Origin: Pseudomonas gingeri
GTDB lineage: Bacteria; Pseudomonadota; Gammaproteobacteria; Pseudomonadales; Pseudomonadaceae
DNA: 64,000 bases
NCBI RefSeq assembly: GCF_013386115.1
Contig: NZ_JACAOR010000001.1
Span: 710,639 to 774,638, forward strand
Direction: 5' to 3'
The position numbers and the translations under genes are program-made. Shown here piece after piece: positions 54,164 through 62,900 of this stretch; position 1 is the first letter of the stretch; each line of letters opens with the position of its first letter. The notes under the pieces were generated by a model, which saw only the letters and a list, made by a program, of their open reading frames with translations, was not told the DNA's origin and ran no database searches.

Positions 54164-55114
54164 TCAAGGGTGCTTTTCAAGAAAGGCGGCCGCGTTTTCA
54201 CGGGTGGTGACAAAGGCCGGCAGCAACTGGGTTTTCTCCACGCTCTTGCCCTGCTGCAGATCCACGGCGGTGCGCAGCGCGGTGCGCCCCATCTCCACCG
54301 CCTGCTGGGTGATGGTCAGGTCCATCTTGCCGTCGCGCACCGCTTCCAGGGCCGAAGGCAGGCCGTCATAACCGAACACCCAGATCTTGTGATCGATATT
54401 GGCGACCTTGACCGCCTGGGCGGCGCCGAGGGCCGGGGCATCGGAACGGCCGAGGAACACGTCGATCCGTGGATTCTTCTGCAACATGTCCTGGGCCACC
54501 TTGAAGCCGTTGTCCTGCAGCCAGTCGGTGGGCTTGCTGTCGACGATCTTCATCTGCGGCGCCTGCGTCAGCACCGCGTCGAAGCCCTTGGCACGGGTGA
54601 CTTCGGTGGAGTCGCCGAGGGTGCCCTGGAGCAGGCCGATCTGTGCCTTGCCACCGGTGAGCTTGATCATCTGCCGGGCCAGTTCGCCGGACGCCGCGAG
54701 GTTGTCGGTGGAGATATAGGCATCGCACTCGACGTTTTTCGGAAAGTTGTCGACGCACACCACCGGCACGCCCTGTTGCCGCGCCAGGCGTACCGGTACG
54801 GCCGAGGCGGCGCTGCCGGTGGCGGTGTACAGCAGCACATCGATACCCTTGCTGAGCATGTCCTGGATCTGGCTGACCTGCCGCGCCGGATCGGCCTGGG
54901 CATCGGAGACCAGCACCTTCTTGATCCCCATACCGCTGGCCTGCTCCATCACGCCGTCACGCACCATCAGGTAGAACACCCATTGCAGGCTCGGGATCGA
55001 CATCCCCACGGTGATCTGGTCCACGGCCTTGCCCTGGGCGTGAGCGCCACTGGACAGCAGGCAGGCGAACAGCGGCAACCACAGGGAACGCAGCACAAAC
55101 GCGGAACGATTCAT
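54164..55114 (-). CDS. Ribose-type ABC transporter substrate-binding protein
   Basis: 316 residues with signal peptide (RSLWLPLFACLLSSGAHAQ). Type I periplasmic binding fold (RbsB-like): VDQITVGMSIPSLQWVFYLMVRDGV, AQADPARQVSQIQDMLSKGIDVLL, ISTDNLAASGELARQMI, DVFLGRSDAPALGAAQAVK. The ligand-binding residues are not those I can tie to a known sugar, so the imported compound is unknown. ATG at 55114 follows AAGGATAAAGAC. Confidence 0.9.
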   Translation of the reverse strand: MNRSAFVLRSLWLPLFACLLSSGAHAQGKAVDQITVGMSIPSLQWVFYLMVRDGVMEQASGMGIKKVLVSDAQADPARQVSQIQDMLSKGIDVLLYTATGSAASAVPVRLARQQGVPVVCVDNFPKNVECDAYISTDNLAASGELARQMIKLTGGKAQIGLLQGTLGDSTEVTRAKGFDAVLTQAPQMKIVDSKPTDWLQDNGFKVAQDMLQKNPRIDVFLGRSDAPALGAAQAVKVANIDHKIWVFGYDGLPSALEAVRDGKMDLTITQQAVEMGRTALRTAVDLQQGKSVEKTQLLPAFVTTRENAAAFLEKHP

Positions 55115-55172
55115 GTCTTTATCCTTCTTGTTATCGGCTCTGGAGAAAATCGGGAAGAGCGGCGACATCGCC

Positions 55173-56159
55173 TCAATCGCCCTTGCGCTTGAGCAGGTCG
55201 AGCATCACCGCGAAGGCGATCACCGCGCCGATCACCACCTGCTGCACAAAGGGTGAAATGCCCGCCAGGTTCAGGCCGTTGCGCAGCACGCCGATGATCA
55301 GCACCCCGACCAGGGTCCCGACCACGCTGCCCGCGCCGCCCTTGAGGCTGCCGCCGCCGATCACCACGGCGGCGATCACGTCCAGCTCATAGCCGACGCC
55401 CGCACCGGCGCCGGCAGTGTCCAGGCGCGAGGTCATGATGATTCCGCCCAGTGCCGCGCAGATGCCGGAGAGGATGTACACGGCGCTGGTGTAGCCCTTG
55501 ACCCGGATGCCCGCGAGTCGCGCCACCTTGGCGCTGCCGCCGATGGCGTAGAGGCTGCGGCCGGCCACGGTGAAACGCAGCACGAACCAGAACAACAGGG
55601 CCAGCAGCAGGAAACACAGCACCGTCAGCGACAGCACGCCGCCATAGCGGATCACCGAGAGATTGCTGAACCATTCGGGAAAACCACTGACCTGGGCGCC
55701 ATCGGTGACCATATAGGCCAGGCCGCGGGCCACCGACATCATCGCCAGCGTCGCGATAAACGACGGCAGCCCGGCTCTTACCACCAGCAACGCGGTGGTG
55801 GCGCCGCAAGCCGCGCCGACCACCAGGGCCGCGAGCATCGCCAGCCACATCGGCACGCCGAGAGCCTGGCCGAGCCAGCTCATGACCATGATCGCCACCG
55901 CCAGCACCGCGCCCACCGACAGGTCGATACCGCCGATGAGGATCACCAGGGTCATGCCCAGGGCCATGATGCCGAGCACCGTGACCTGGTCCAGTACATT
56001 GAGCAGGTTGCTCACACTCAGGAAGTTGTCTGTGAAGACCGTCAACACCACGCATAACAACAACAGTCCGAGCAAGGGGCCGGCGACACTGCTGTCCACA
56101 CCGATCCACTTGGGCAGCACACCGCCAAGGCGTGTTTTCGCCAGCAACTGATTATTCAT
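55173..56159 (-). CDS. Ribose-type ABC transporter permease
   Basis: 328 residues, about eight to ten membrane segments, the RbsC fold. The loop GIDLSVGAVLAVAIM and the SSVGGGSLKGGAGSVVGTLVGVLI-like stretch (VVIGGGSLKGGAGSV) that contact the ATPase are visible. Start ATG at 56159, seven bases after GGA; a GTG two codons upstream is less likely. It is followed by the binding-protein gene. Confidence 0.92.
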   Translation of the reverse strand: MNNQLLAKTRLGGVLPKWIGVDSSVAGPLLGLLLLCVVLTVFTDNFLSVSNLLNVLDQVTVLGIMALGMTLVILIGGIDLSVGAVLAVAIMVMSWLGQALGVPMWLAMLAALVVGAACGATTALLVVRAGLPSFIATLAMMSVARGLAYMVTDGAQVSGFPEWFSNLSVIRYGGVLSLTVLCFLLLALLFWFVLRFTVAGRSLYAIGGSAKVARLAGIRVKGYTSAVYILSGICAALGGIIMTSRLDTAGAGAGVGYELDVIAAVVIGGGSLKGGAGSVVGTLVGVLIIGVLRNGLNLAGISPFVQQVVIGAVIAFAVMLDLLKRKGD

Positions 56160-56212
56160 ACCCACATCCGCTTATTATTTGATTGTTATAAGATCGAGCA
56201 TCATTCTGACAA

Positions 56213-56728
56213 CTAACCGCGCAACTCCCGATAGCGTCCGCCCATATACAGCAGCGGTTGTTCCAATGGCTGGGTCATGACATCGATGACATTGCCGATC
56301 ATCACCGTATGAGTGCCGTGTTCGATTTCCCGCACCACTTCGCAGAAGATCGCCGCCTGGGCGTCGGCCAGATAGCGGATACCATGGATACCGGTCTTCC
56401 ATTCACCCTCGACAAAGCGCCGTTCGCGCAAGTCGGGCTGGCTGAAGATCCGGCAGATCGGTTCATGCTGGCTTTGCAGCATGTTCACGCAGAACAGCCC
56501 GGAACGCTTGATGATCGGCGAGGCACTGGCGTTGCGATTGACACAGATCAGCGCCGAGGCCGGATCCATGGACACCGAGGAAAACGCCGTGGCGGCGAGG
56601 CCGTGGGGCAGCCCTTCGGCATCGATCGTGGTGACCAGGGTGATCGACGCGGCGAAGCGCCCCATGGCCGATTTGAACTCGCCCGCCAGGTTGGCCGAAT
56701 GGGCGACTTCCTGATAATGCACACGCAT
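56213..56728 (-). CDS. Flavin reductase (FMN) of HpaC type
   Basis: 171 residues. The flavin reductase domain is visible: MGRFAASITLVTTIDAEGLPHGLAATAFSSVSMDPASALICVNRNASA and IEHGTHTVMIGNVIDV. It supplies reduced FMN to a partner monooxygenase, very likely the LLM enzyme of the same operon. First gene of the eight-gene unit; preceded by AGAGGG. It faces the LysR gene at 57018 across a 289-base AT-rich gap. Confidence 0.9.
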   Translation of the reverse strand: MRVHYQEVAHSANLAGEFKSAMGRFAASITLVTTIDAEGLPHGLAATAFSSVSMDPASALICVNRNASASPIIKRSGLFCVNMLQSQHEPICRIFSQPDLRERRFVEGEWKTGIHGIRYLADAQAAIFCEVVREIEHGTHTVMIGNVIDVMTQPLEQPLLYMGGRYRELRG

Positions 56729-56808
56729 ACATAAACCCTCTTTCTTATGTTTTTGTCATCAGCCCGGGTCTCCATTATTAACAATCAGCCGTGCTTTTCT
56801 ATTCATCT

Positions 56809-56828
56809 TTGAAAAATTGACTTTTCAA
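56809..56828. promoter_or_regulatory. Inverted repeat in the LysR/operon promoter gap
   Basis: TTGAAAA and TTTTCAA are perfect seven-base inverted copies with a six-base spacer (56809-56828), in the AT-rich 289-base gap between the flavin reductase and LysR genes. A second IR CTTCA-N8-TGAAG follows at 56829-56846. LysR proteins bind such interrupted inverted repeats; the gap is otherwise free of genes. Confidence 0.45.
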
Positions 56829-57017
56829 CTTCAGCGAAAGGTGAAGCCAACAAAAAACACATTTGAATTAAATTCACCAATGCCCAGACAGCCCATTTCA
56901 CGGGGCCGCGCAACAAATACGATTTATTCGGACAACATAAAGACAATAGCGTCACTTGAATAAACAGCCGATACTTCATCCACAACAAGAAACATTCATC
57001 GAGCAGTGGATTCAGTC

Positions 57018-57977
57018 ATGGTTGATCGCTTGCAGGACATGCGACTGTTTCGCCTGGTGGTGCAGACAGGCTCCCTTTCCACCGCGGGTCGGCAGATGGG
57101 CCTGTCGCCTGCCGCCATGAGCGGTCGACTCAAGGCCATGGAAGAGTTTTATGGGCTGCGCCTGCTCAAGCGCAATACCCGTTGCCTGAGCCCCACGCCC
57201 GAGGGGCAGCTCCTGTTCGAGAATGCGCTGAAGATCCTCGAAGAGGTCGATGCCCTCGACAGCATCATCAAGAGCGGCCATAGCGACCTGCTGGGCACCA
57301 TCGGCCTGACCTGCCCCACCGACCTGGGCCGCCAGCGGATCAGCCAGTTGGTCGACGCCTTTATCGGCGAGAACCCCAATGTCAGCATTCGCCTGTTCTT
57401 CACCGACCGGCTGCTGGACTTTGTCGAGTCGGGCTCGGATATCGCCATTCGCTTCGGCGACCTGCCGGACAGCTCGCTGATCGCCCGCCCCCTGGGGTTC
57501 GACCGGCAGATGGTCTGTTGCTCTCCGGCGTACCTGGCGCGTTTCGGCACCCCGCGTACTCCCGAGGACCTGCTGGAACACAATTGCCTGGTGCAACTGC
57601 GCGCCGACTTCGCCCTGGATCGCTGGCGCTTCTTCGAGAAAGGCGCCGCCACCACGGTGCAGGTCAAGGGCAATCGCCTGGCCAATGACGGCTTCACCCT
57701 GCGCCAGTGGGCGGTGCAAGGCCTGGGCGTCATCTGGAAGTCGGCCTGGGAAGTGGCCGAGGATATCCAGTCAAACCGCCTGGTGGCGGTGCTGGAGGAT
57801 TACCAGTGTCCGACCACCGAGTTCCACCTGCTCACCGAAGGCGGCAAGAAGCTCCCGCGCCGGGTGAAGTTGTTCGTCGATTTCGCCGTGGACTACTTCA
57901 AGCACCTGGACACTCCGGCCCGGCACCTGCTCACTCCGCCCGTCCATGGACGCCCGATGCCCGTCTGCCTGTCCTGA
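57018..57977 (+). CDS. LysR family regulator of the flavin/transketolase operon
   Basis: 319 residues. HTH in residues 18-60 (SLSTAGRQMGLSPAAMSGRLKAMEEFYGLRLLKRNTR), effector domain after about 92 (GTIGLTCPTDLG). ATG at 57018 follows GTGGA by seven bases; a GTG four codons upstream lacks a site. It is divergent from the eight-gene operon and is its obvious regulator candidate, with an inducer probably related to the transported compound. Belongs to the CrgA/DsdC-like LysR subgroup by its C-terminal KLFVDFAVDYF. Confidence 0.87.
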   Translation: MVDRLQDMRLFRLVVQTGSLSTAGRQMGLSPAAMSGRLKAMEEFYGLRLLKRNTRCLSPTPEGQLLFENALKILEEVDALDSIIKSGHSDLLGTIGLTCPTDLGRQRISQLVDAFIGENPNVSIRLFFTDRLLDFVESGSDIAIRFGDLPDSSLIARPLGFDRQMVCCSPAYLARFGTPRTPEDLLEHNCLVQLRADFALDRWRFFEKGAATTVQVKGNRLANDGFTLRQWAVQGLGVIWKSAWEVAEDIQSNRLVAVLEDYQCPTTEFHLLTEGGKKLPRRVKLFVDFAVDYFKHLDTPARHLLTPPVHGRPMPVCLS

Positions 57978-58002
57978 CGTGGCGCGCAGGTACGCATCGG
58001 CC

Positions 58003-58965
58003 CTAACGGGCCAGCTCGCTGGCGCTCCTGAGCGAGTAAAGACATTCCTGCTCGATGGTCGCCCGTAACTGTGCGGCCTCCTGTTCCAGGCGCTCGCACA
58101 TGAAGTCGACAAACACGCGAATCTTGCGCGACAACTGGCGGCTCGAGGGCCAGACGATGTTCATGGTGTCCGGTGGGATCAGATAACCATGCAGCAGGCA
58201 GCGCAGCGAGCCATCAGCCAATGCTTCGCGGGCCAGGAAGTCGGGGATGGTCCCCAGGCCGAAGCCTTTGAGCAGCGCCCCCCGGACCATTTCCATGTTG
58301 TTGCTGACCATCACCGTGCGGGTCCGCGGCTCGCGCGTGCCTTCCTCGCGCAGCAGGGGGAAATCCAGCAGTTTGCCATTCTTGAAGTAGCGGAAACGCA
58401 CCGCCAGGTGATCGTCCAGGTCAGCCGGTGTCAGTGGCGTGCCGTGACGCTCCAGGTACGACGGCGCGGCGCACAGCACCGGTTGCACACCGGGCAAGGT
58501 ACGGCGCATCAAACGCGAGTCCGGCAGTTCGCCGCTGCGGATGGCGATGTCCACGCCTTCCTCGATCAGGTCCACCAGCTTGTCGCTGAAGTCGAGGTCC
58601 AGTTCGATATCGGGATACAGTTCCATGAACGCGATCAGCACCGATTCGAACAACGCATAGCTGGCCGCCGGCATGCTGATCCGCAAGCGCCCGCGGGGAA
58701 CCTCCGTGGACTGCGACAGGGTCGCCTGGGCGTCGTCCAGGTCATCGAGAATGCGCCGGCAACGCTCCTGGAACACCCGCCCCTCGTCGGTCAGGCTGAG
58801 GCTGCGGGTCGAGCGCTGGAACAGCCGCACACCCAACTGTTGCTCGAGCCGGGTCACCCCCTTGCCGACCGCCGACGCCGACAGTCCCAGCGCCCTGCCC
58901 GCGGCAACGAAACTGCCCAACTCTGCCGTGCGGATAAAGGGCATCAAGCCACTGAGTCGATCCAC
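58003..58965 (-). CDS. LysR family regulator
   Basis: 320 residues. HTH in residues 18-60 (SFVAAGRALGLSASAVGKGVTRLEQQLGVRLFQRSTR), effector domain from about 92. It is divergent from the MFS exporter at 59146 and converges with the LysR gene at 57977. It probably controls the MFS gene through the palindrome at 58989-59009. Confidence 0.88.
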   Translation of the reverse strand: MDRLSGLMPFIRTAELGSFVAAGRALGLSASAVGKGVTRLEQQLGVRLFQRSTRSLSLTDEGRVFQERCRRILDDLDDAQATLSQSTEVPRGRLRISMPAASYALFESVLIAFMELYPDIELDLDFSDKLVDLIEEGVDIAIRSGELPDSRLMRRTLPGVQPVLCAAPSYLERHGTPLTPADLDDHLAVRFRYFKNGKLLDFPLLREEGTREPRTRTVMVSNNMEMVRGALLKGFGLGTIPDFLAREALADGSLRCLLHGYLIPPDTMNIVWPSSRQLSRKIRVFVDFMCERLEQEAAQLRATIEQECLYSLRSASELAR

Positions 58966-58988
58966 CTGCGTCTCCCATTCGATCCTTT

Positions 58989-59009
58989 TATTCCGATATA
59001 GGCGGAATA
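58989..59009. promoter_or_regulatory. Probable LysR operator for the MFS gene
   Basis: TATTCCG and CGGAATA, perfect seven-base inverted copies with a seven-base spacer, lie 24 bases upstream of the LysR start and 137 bases upstream of the MFS start. T-N11-A type interrupted dyads of this length are the normal LysR recognition site. Confidence 0.55.
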
Positions 59010-59145
59010 TTTACCGTTTTTAACTCGATTACTCGCTCTTTAAGATCCTTGCATGTTCTGCCGGCCCCGGTAAACCACCGGATCGCCGGCGCTGTCACGC
59101 TCACTTCCCGGGTGCGGTACTCGCCCGACGCAAGGATCTCGACCG

Positions 59146-60720
59146 ATGTCCACTCCGCTTCTGCAACAACGCCTGATCTTGCTGGCCGTGTGCATCACGG
59201 CCATCACCATGCCCTTCAACTTCACCGCTGCCGCCGTGGCCCTGCCGGCCATAGGCCGGGCCTTCGGCGGCTCGCCCATGGAACTGAGCTGGGTCACCAA
59301 CGCCTTCATGCTGACCTTCGGCAGTTGCCTGATGCTCGCCGGCGCCCTGGCCGACAGCTATGGCCGCAAGAAGGTCTTTATCGGCGGCGCCAGCGCCTTT
59401 GCCGTGCTCGCGGCGGCACTGCCCTTCGCCCCCGACCTGGTGGTGTTCGACATACTGCGGGCAGCCCAGGGCCTGGCCGCGGCGGCCGCTTTCTCCGGCG
59501 GCATGTCGGCGCTGGCGCAGGTGTTCGACGGGCCGGGGCGCATCCGGGCCTTCAGCTTCGTCGGTGCCAGCTTCGGTATCGGCCTGGCCTTCGGCCCTGT
59601 GCTGGCCGGGGCGATCATCGAGGCCTTCGACTGGCACCTGATCTTCCTGCTGATCACTGTGCTGGCAGCCATCTCGCTGGTCCTGGCCGCGCGCTGCATG
59701 CAAGAGTCACGCAATCCAGAGGCCGCCGGGATCGATTGGCCGGGGGCGATAACCTTCACCTGGGCGCTGGGCATCTTCACCTTCGCCATCCTCAAGGTGC
59801 CGGAAAGCGGCTGGACCGACCCGCTGTCACTGGGCTTGTTCGTCGTCGCGTTGCTGTCCTTTGTCGCCTTTGTGCTGATCGAGCAGCGTGTCGCGCAACC
59901 GATGCTCGACCTGTCGCTGTTCCGTTTCCCGCGTTTTGTCGGCGTGCAACTGCTGGCGGCGGCCCCGGCCTACTCCTTCGTGGTGCTGCTGATCCTGCTG
60001 CCGATCCGCTTCGTCGGCATCGAAGGCATGAGCGAAATCGCCGCCGGCTGGTTGCTGATCGCCCTGTCGGCGCCACTGCTGGTGTTGCCGATTGTCGCCG
60101 GTTACCTGACCCGCTGGCTGTCGCCCTCCACCTTGTGCGGCAGCGGCTTGCTGGTCTGTGCGGCGGGACTGTACTGGCTGAGTCACGTCCCGGTGGGCAG
60201 CGGCGCCTGGCAGTTGGCCTGGCCGATGCTGGTGATCGGTGTCGGCATCAGCCTGCCCTGGGGCTTGATGGATGGCATGGCGGTCAGTGTGGTGCCCAAG
60301 GAACGCGCGGGCATGGCCACCGGCATTTTCAGCACCACTCGCGTGGCCGGTGAAGGCGTGGCCATTGCCGTGGTGACCGCATTGCTCTCGGCCTTCACGG
60401 CCGGCAACCTGGCCGCGCTGCCTGCCGATGCCCTGCCGAATATCGTCGCCGCCGCGCAACACCTGGCGACCGGCGACCTGAGCGGCGCCGAACACCTGCT
60501 GCCCGCCGCCGGACGCACCGCATTGGCCCAGGGCTACAGTGCCGCTTTCAGTACCCTGCTGCTGGTATTGACCGCCATCACCGTACTGACGGCCGCCGTG
60601 GTGTTCCTGTTCCTCGATCGCGGCTCGGTCGAGGACGATAGCGATGATGAAATGCTCACTCACCTCAAATCCCCACACCAAGCGGAGCATTTACTCCCCC
60701 AACCTGCCGAATGTGACTGA
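59146..60720 (+). CDS. MFS transporter, DHA2 (14-segment) type
   Basis: 524 residues, about 14 membrane segments. LSWVTNAFMLTFGSCLMLAGALADSYGRKKVFIGG is the conserved motif A region and AAAAAFSGGMSALAQVF with motif C-like GASFGIGLAFGPVLAGAII marks a drug/proton antiporter. The C-terminal 30 residues are hydrophilic and acidic. Divergent from LysR 58003-58965. Substrate unknown. Confidence 0.88.
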   Translation: MSTPLLQQRLILLAVCITAITMPFNFTAAAVALPAIGRAFGGSPMELSWVTNAFMLTFGSCLMLAGALADSYGRKKVFIGGASAFAVLAAALPFAPDLVVFDILRAAQGLAAAAAFSGGMSALAQVFDGPGRIRAFSFVGASFGIGLAFGPVLAGAIIEAFDWHLIFLLITVLAAISLVLAARCMQESRNPEAAGIDWPGAITFTWALGIFTFAILKVPESGWTDPLSLGLFVVALLSFVAFVLIEQRVAQPMLDLSLFRFPRFVGVQLLAAAPAYSFVVLLILLPIRFVGIEGMSEIAAGWLLIALSAPLLVLPIVAGYLTRWLSPSTLCGSGLLVCAAGLYWLSHVPVGSGAWQLAWPMLVIGVGISLPWGLMDGMAVSVVPKERAGMATGIFSTTRVAGEGVAIAVVTALLSAFTAGNLAALPADALPNIVAAAQHLATGDLSGAEHLLPAAGRTALAQGYSAAFSTLLLVLTAITVLTAAVVFLFLDRGSVEDDSDDEMLTHLKSPHQAEHLLPQPAECD

Positions 60721-60803
60721 CAGACAGGTTCCAGCCGTTGCAAGCATCCTCCATGGAGATTGGAAACCCAGCGCCTTAAAAAATTAACCAACTTGCTAAA
60801 TAG

Positions 60804-60816
60804 AACCTACCGGGTT
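60804..60816. promoter_or_regulatory. MqsA operator of mqsRA
   Basis: AACCT-ACC-GGGTT is the same 13-base layout as the E. coli mqsRA operator (AACCT-N3-AGGTT), ten bases before the toxin start codon. The single base change still leaves AACC/GGTT intact, so MqsA should bind and repress here. Confidence 0.65.
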
Positions 60817-60825
60817 AATTTCTCC

Positions 60826-61122
60826 ATGGAAAAGAAAACGCCCCATTGCAGGCTATCGACCCTTCGAACATTGATAGCCGCAGGACGTGTGAAATCAACC
60901 TCATCAGCCCTCGTCAGCGCAGCTGCTCTGGGGTTGGGCTTCGAAGAAATGATCGGTATTGTCCTGACACTGACGGCCCGTGACTTCCATAAAAGCATGA
61001 CTACTCATGCCGACCACCGCATCTGGCAGGATGTGTACCGCCCCAGCACGGTCGTTGGTCAGATTTACCTGAAACTCACGGTCATCGATGACGTCCTGAT
61101 CGTGTCCTTCAAGGAGTTGTAA
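60826..61122 (+). CDS. mqsR: MqsR toxin (mRNA interferase)
   Basis: 98 residues, the exact length of E. coli MqsR, a ribosome-independent RNase that cuts GCU sites. Key residues are conserved: K in FHKSMTT (K56), Q in IWQDVYRP (Q68), Y in QIYLKL (Y81) and K in VSFKEL (K96). The start is placed at MEKKTPH to match the family; the upstream frame lacks a site. The antitoxin follows two bases after the stop. Confidence 0.93.
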   Translation: MEKKTPHCRLSTLRTLIAAGRVKSTSSALVSAAALGLGFEEMIGIVLTLTARDFHKSMTTHADHRIWQDVYRPSTVVGQIYLKLTVIDDVLIVSFKEL

Positions 61123-61124
61123 AC

Positions 61125-61526
61125 ATGAAATGCCCTGTGTGTACGGCCGCCGAACTGGTGCGTGATACCCGTGACATGCCTTATACATACAAAGGTGAAT
61201 CGACGTTCATCGCGGCAGTTACCGGAGACTACTGCCCCGCCTGCGGAGAGAGTCTGCTGGATGCCGCTGAATCCTCGCGCGTCAGCACTGCGATGCTGCA
61301 ATTCAACAAGCAGGTCAATGCTTCTATCGTAGATCCCGGCTTCATCACGGCAGTGCGCAAGCGGCTCGCCCTGGATCAGCGTGAAGCAGCCGAGATTTTC
61401 GGTGGTGGCGTCAATGCTTTTTCACGCTATGAGAATGGCCGAACCAAACCGCCACTGGCGCTGGTAAAACTCTTGAAACTGCTGGATCGCCATCCTGAAC
61501 TGCTGGCGGAAGTAAGAGCGGTCTAG
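61125..61526 (+). CDS. mqsA: MqsA antitoxin/repressor
   Basis: 133 residues. Zinc-binding C3, C6, C37, C40 (MKCPVC and DYCPAC) are in the positions of the N-terminal domain that binds MqsR. The C-terminal helix-turn-helix (FGGGVNAFSRYENGRTKPP) binds the operator at 60804-60816. In E. coli MqsA also represses csgD and rpoS; whether it does so here is unknown. Second gene of the two-gene unit. Confidence 0.94.
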   Translation: MKCPVCTAAELVRDTRDMPYTYKGESTFIAAVTGDYCPACGESLLDAAESSRVSTAMLQFNKQVNASIVDPGFITAVRKRLALDQREAAEIFGGGVNAFSRYENGRTKPPLALVKLLKLLDRHPELLAEVRAV

Positions 61527-61568
61527 ATCACCACCGTTCAGGCAAGCCACGACGCAACCGTGCGTTGT

Positions 61569-62021
61569 TCACAAAGGCAGTGAACGATCCTGAATCACGT
61601 TCTTCATCACCAGGGTCGATGTCAGGCGCTGGACATTCGGAAGCCTCGACAGGCGCTCGTCATAAAGCACCTGGAATGCCGGCAGGTCCCGGGCGATGAC
61701 ATGGAGCAGAAAGTCCGGCTCGCCAAACAGCCGTTGCGCTTCGACGATCTGCGGTATCTGGGTCAACGCCTGTTCGAAGGCCTCCACTGCCCGGTGGTCG
61801 CCTTCACGCAGGGTCACGAAGACCATCGCCGAGAAATTCAGGCCCAGCGCGCGTGGATCCAGCTGCGCGCGATACCCCAGGATCACCCCCGACTCCTCCA
61901 GGGCCCGCACCCGCCGATGACACGGCGACAGGCTCAGGCCAACCCGATCGGCCAACTCGGTCACCGACAGGCGCCCGTCCATTTGCAGCTCGGCAAGAAT
62001 CTTCTGGTCAATCCTGTCCAC
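61569..62021 (-). CDS. Lrp/AsnC family regulator
   Basis: 150 residues. Winged helix-turn-helix (DRIDQKILAELQMDGRLSVTELADRVGLSLSPCHRRVRALEESG) followed by the RAM ligand domain. Start GTG at 62021 (VDRIDQ) matches the family; ATGs further upstream are in a GGGGAG-containing leader. It is divergent from the LysE-type exporter at 62278, so an amino acid effector is likely. Confidence 0.88.
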   Translation of the reverse strand: MDRIDQKILAELQMDGRLSVTELADRVGLSLSPCHRRVRALEESGVILGYRAQLDPRALGLNFSAMVFVTLREGDHRAVEAFEQALTQIPQIVEAQRLFGEPDFLLHVIARDLPAFQVLYDERLSRLPNVQRLTSTLVMKNVIQDRSLPL

Positions 62022-62062
62022 TCGGAAAAATCTCCCCAAAACCATCAGGCACATTGGAATAA

Positions 62063-62078
62063 TAGAGAAAATATTCTA
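62063..62078. promoter_or_regulatory. Lrp-type palindrome
   Basis: TAGAGAAAATATTCTA matches the AT-rich dyad (YAGHAWATTWTDCTR) of Lrp binding sites closely; an outer GAATA/TATTC pair (62057-62076) adds symmetry. It is 42 bases upstream of the Lrp gene start and about 200 upstream of the exporter, so autoregulation plus exporter control is likely. Confidence 0.5.
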
Positions 62079-62277
62079 ACCGACTTTAATTATTCTTTTC
62101 GTGGGCTTCAGAGCTTCCCGGCCATCTGCGCGGGTTGAATCAGACGAGCTGCCTTCCCTCCATCCACGAGAAAGAACTATGCGAATCCCCCCTGAAAGTG
62201 CCTGCAACAATGGCTTGAAAACACTGCCCGACTGTCATCGGCAATCCACCCCACGCAATTCTCACAGGTAGGCGAAC

Positions 62278-62895
62278 ATGACTCCCAGTGTTCTGGCCGC
62301 CTTCTGGGCGGTGTCGTTTCTGTTCGTGGTCACCCCGGGGGCGGATTGGGCCTATGCGATATCGGCGGGGTTGTTCGGTCGTGTGGTGATGCCCGCCGTG
62401 GCCGGTCTGTTGATCGGGCATCTGATGGCGACGCTGATCGTGGCCGCCGGTGTCGGCGGGCTGGTGGCCAACCATCCTGTCGCCCTGTCCGTGCTGACCG
62501 TCGCCGGAGCCGGTTATCTGCTCTGGCTGGGCATCAACATGCTCCTGCATCCTTCCGTGCCCAGTGCCGCAGAGGGCCAGGTTTCGGGCTCCTGGGCGCG
62601 CTGGACCGTCAAGGGCGCCTGCGTCAGCGGCCTCAACCCCAAGGTCTTCCTGCTGTTCCTGGCCTTGCTGCCGCAATTCACCGATCCGAGCGCCGCCTGG
62701 CCGGTGCCGTTGCAGATCATGGCGCTGGGGCTGCTGCACACCTTCAGTTGCGCGGTGATCTATCTGCTGGTGGGGTTCGGCTCCCGCCTGGTGCTGCAGG
62801 CACGTCCCGTCGCCGCCAGGAGGGTCAGCCGCCTGTCGGGGGCGATCATGGTCCTGATCGCCGTGATCCTGTTGATGGAGCAACTGTCGCGCTGA
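62278..62895 (+). CDS. LysE family amino-acid exporter
   Basis: 205 residues, six membrane segments. FVVTPGADWAYAISAGLFGR and the GAGYLLWLGINMLL motif are those of the LysE/RhtB group. Probably exports amino acids or a metabolite; the divergent Lrp regulator supports this. ATG 62278 follows AGGTAGGCGAAC. Confidence 0.87.
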   Translation: MTPSVLAAFWAVSFLFVVTPGADWAYAISAGLFGRVVMPAVAGLLIGHLMATLIVAAGVGGLVANHPVALSVLTVAGAGYLLWLGINMLLHPSVPSAAEGQVSGSWARWTVKGACVSGLNPKVFLLFLALLPQFTDPSAAWPVPLQIMALGLLHTFSCAVIYLLVGFGSRLVLQARPVAARRVSRLSGAIMVLIAVILLMEQLSR

Positions 62896-62900
62896 GGGCT

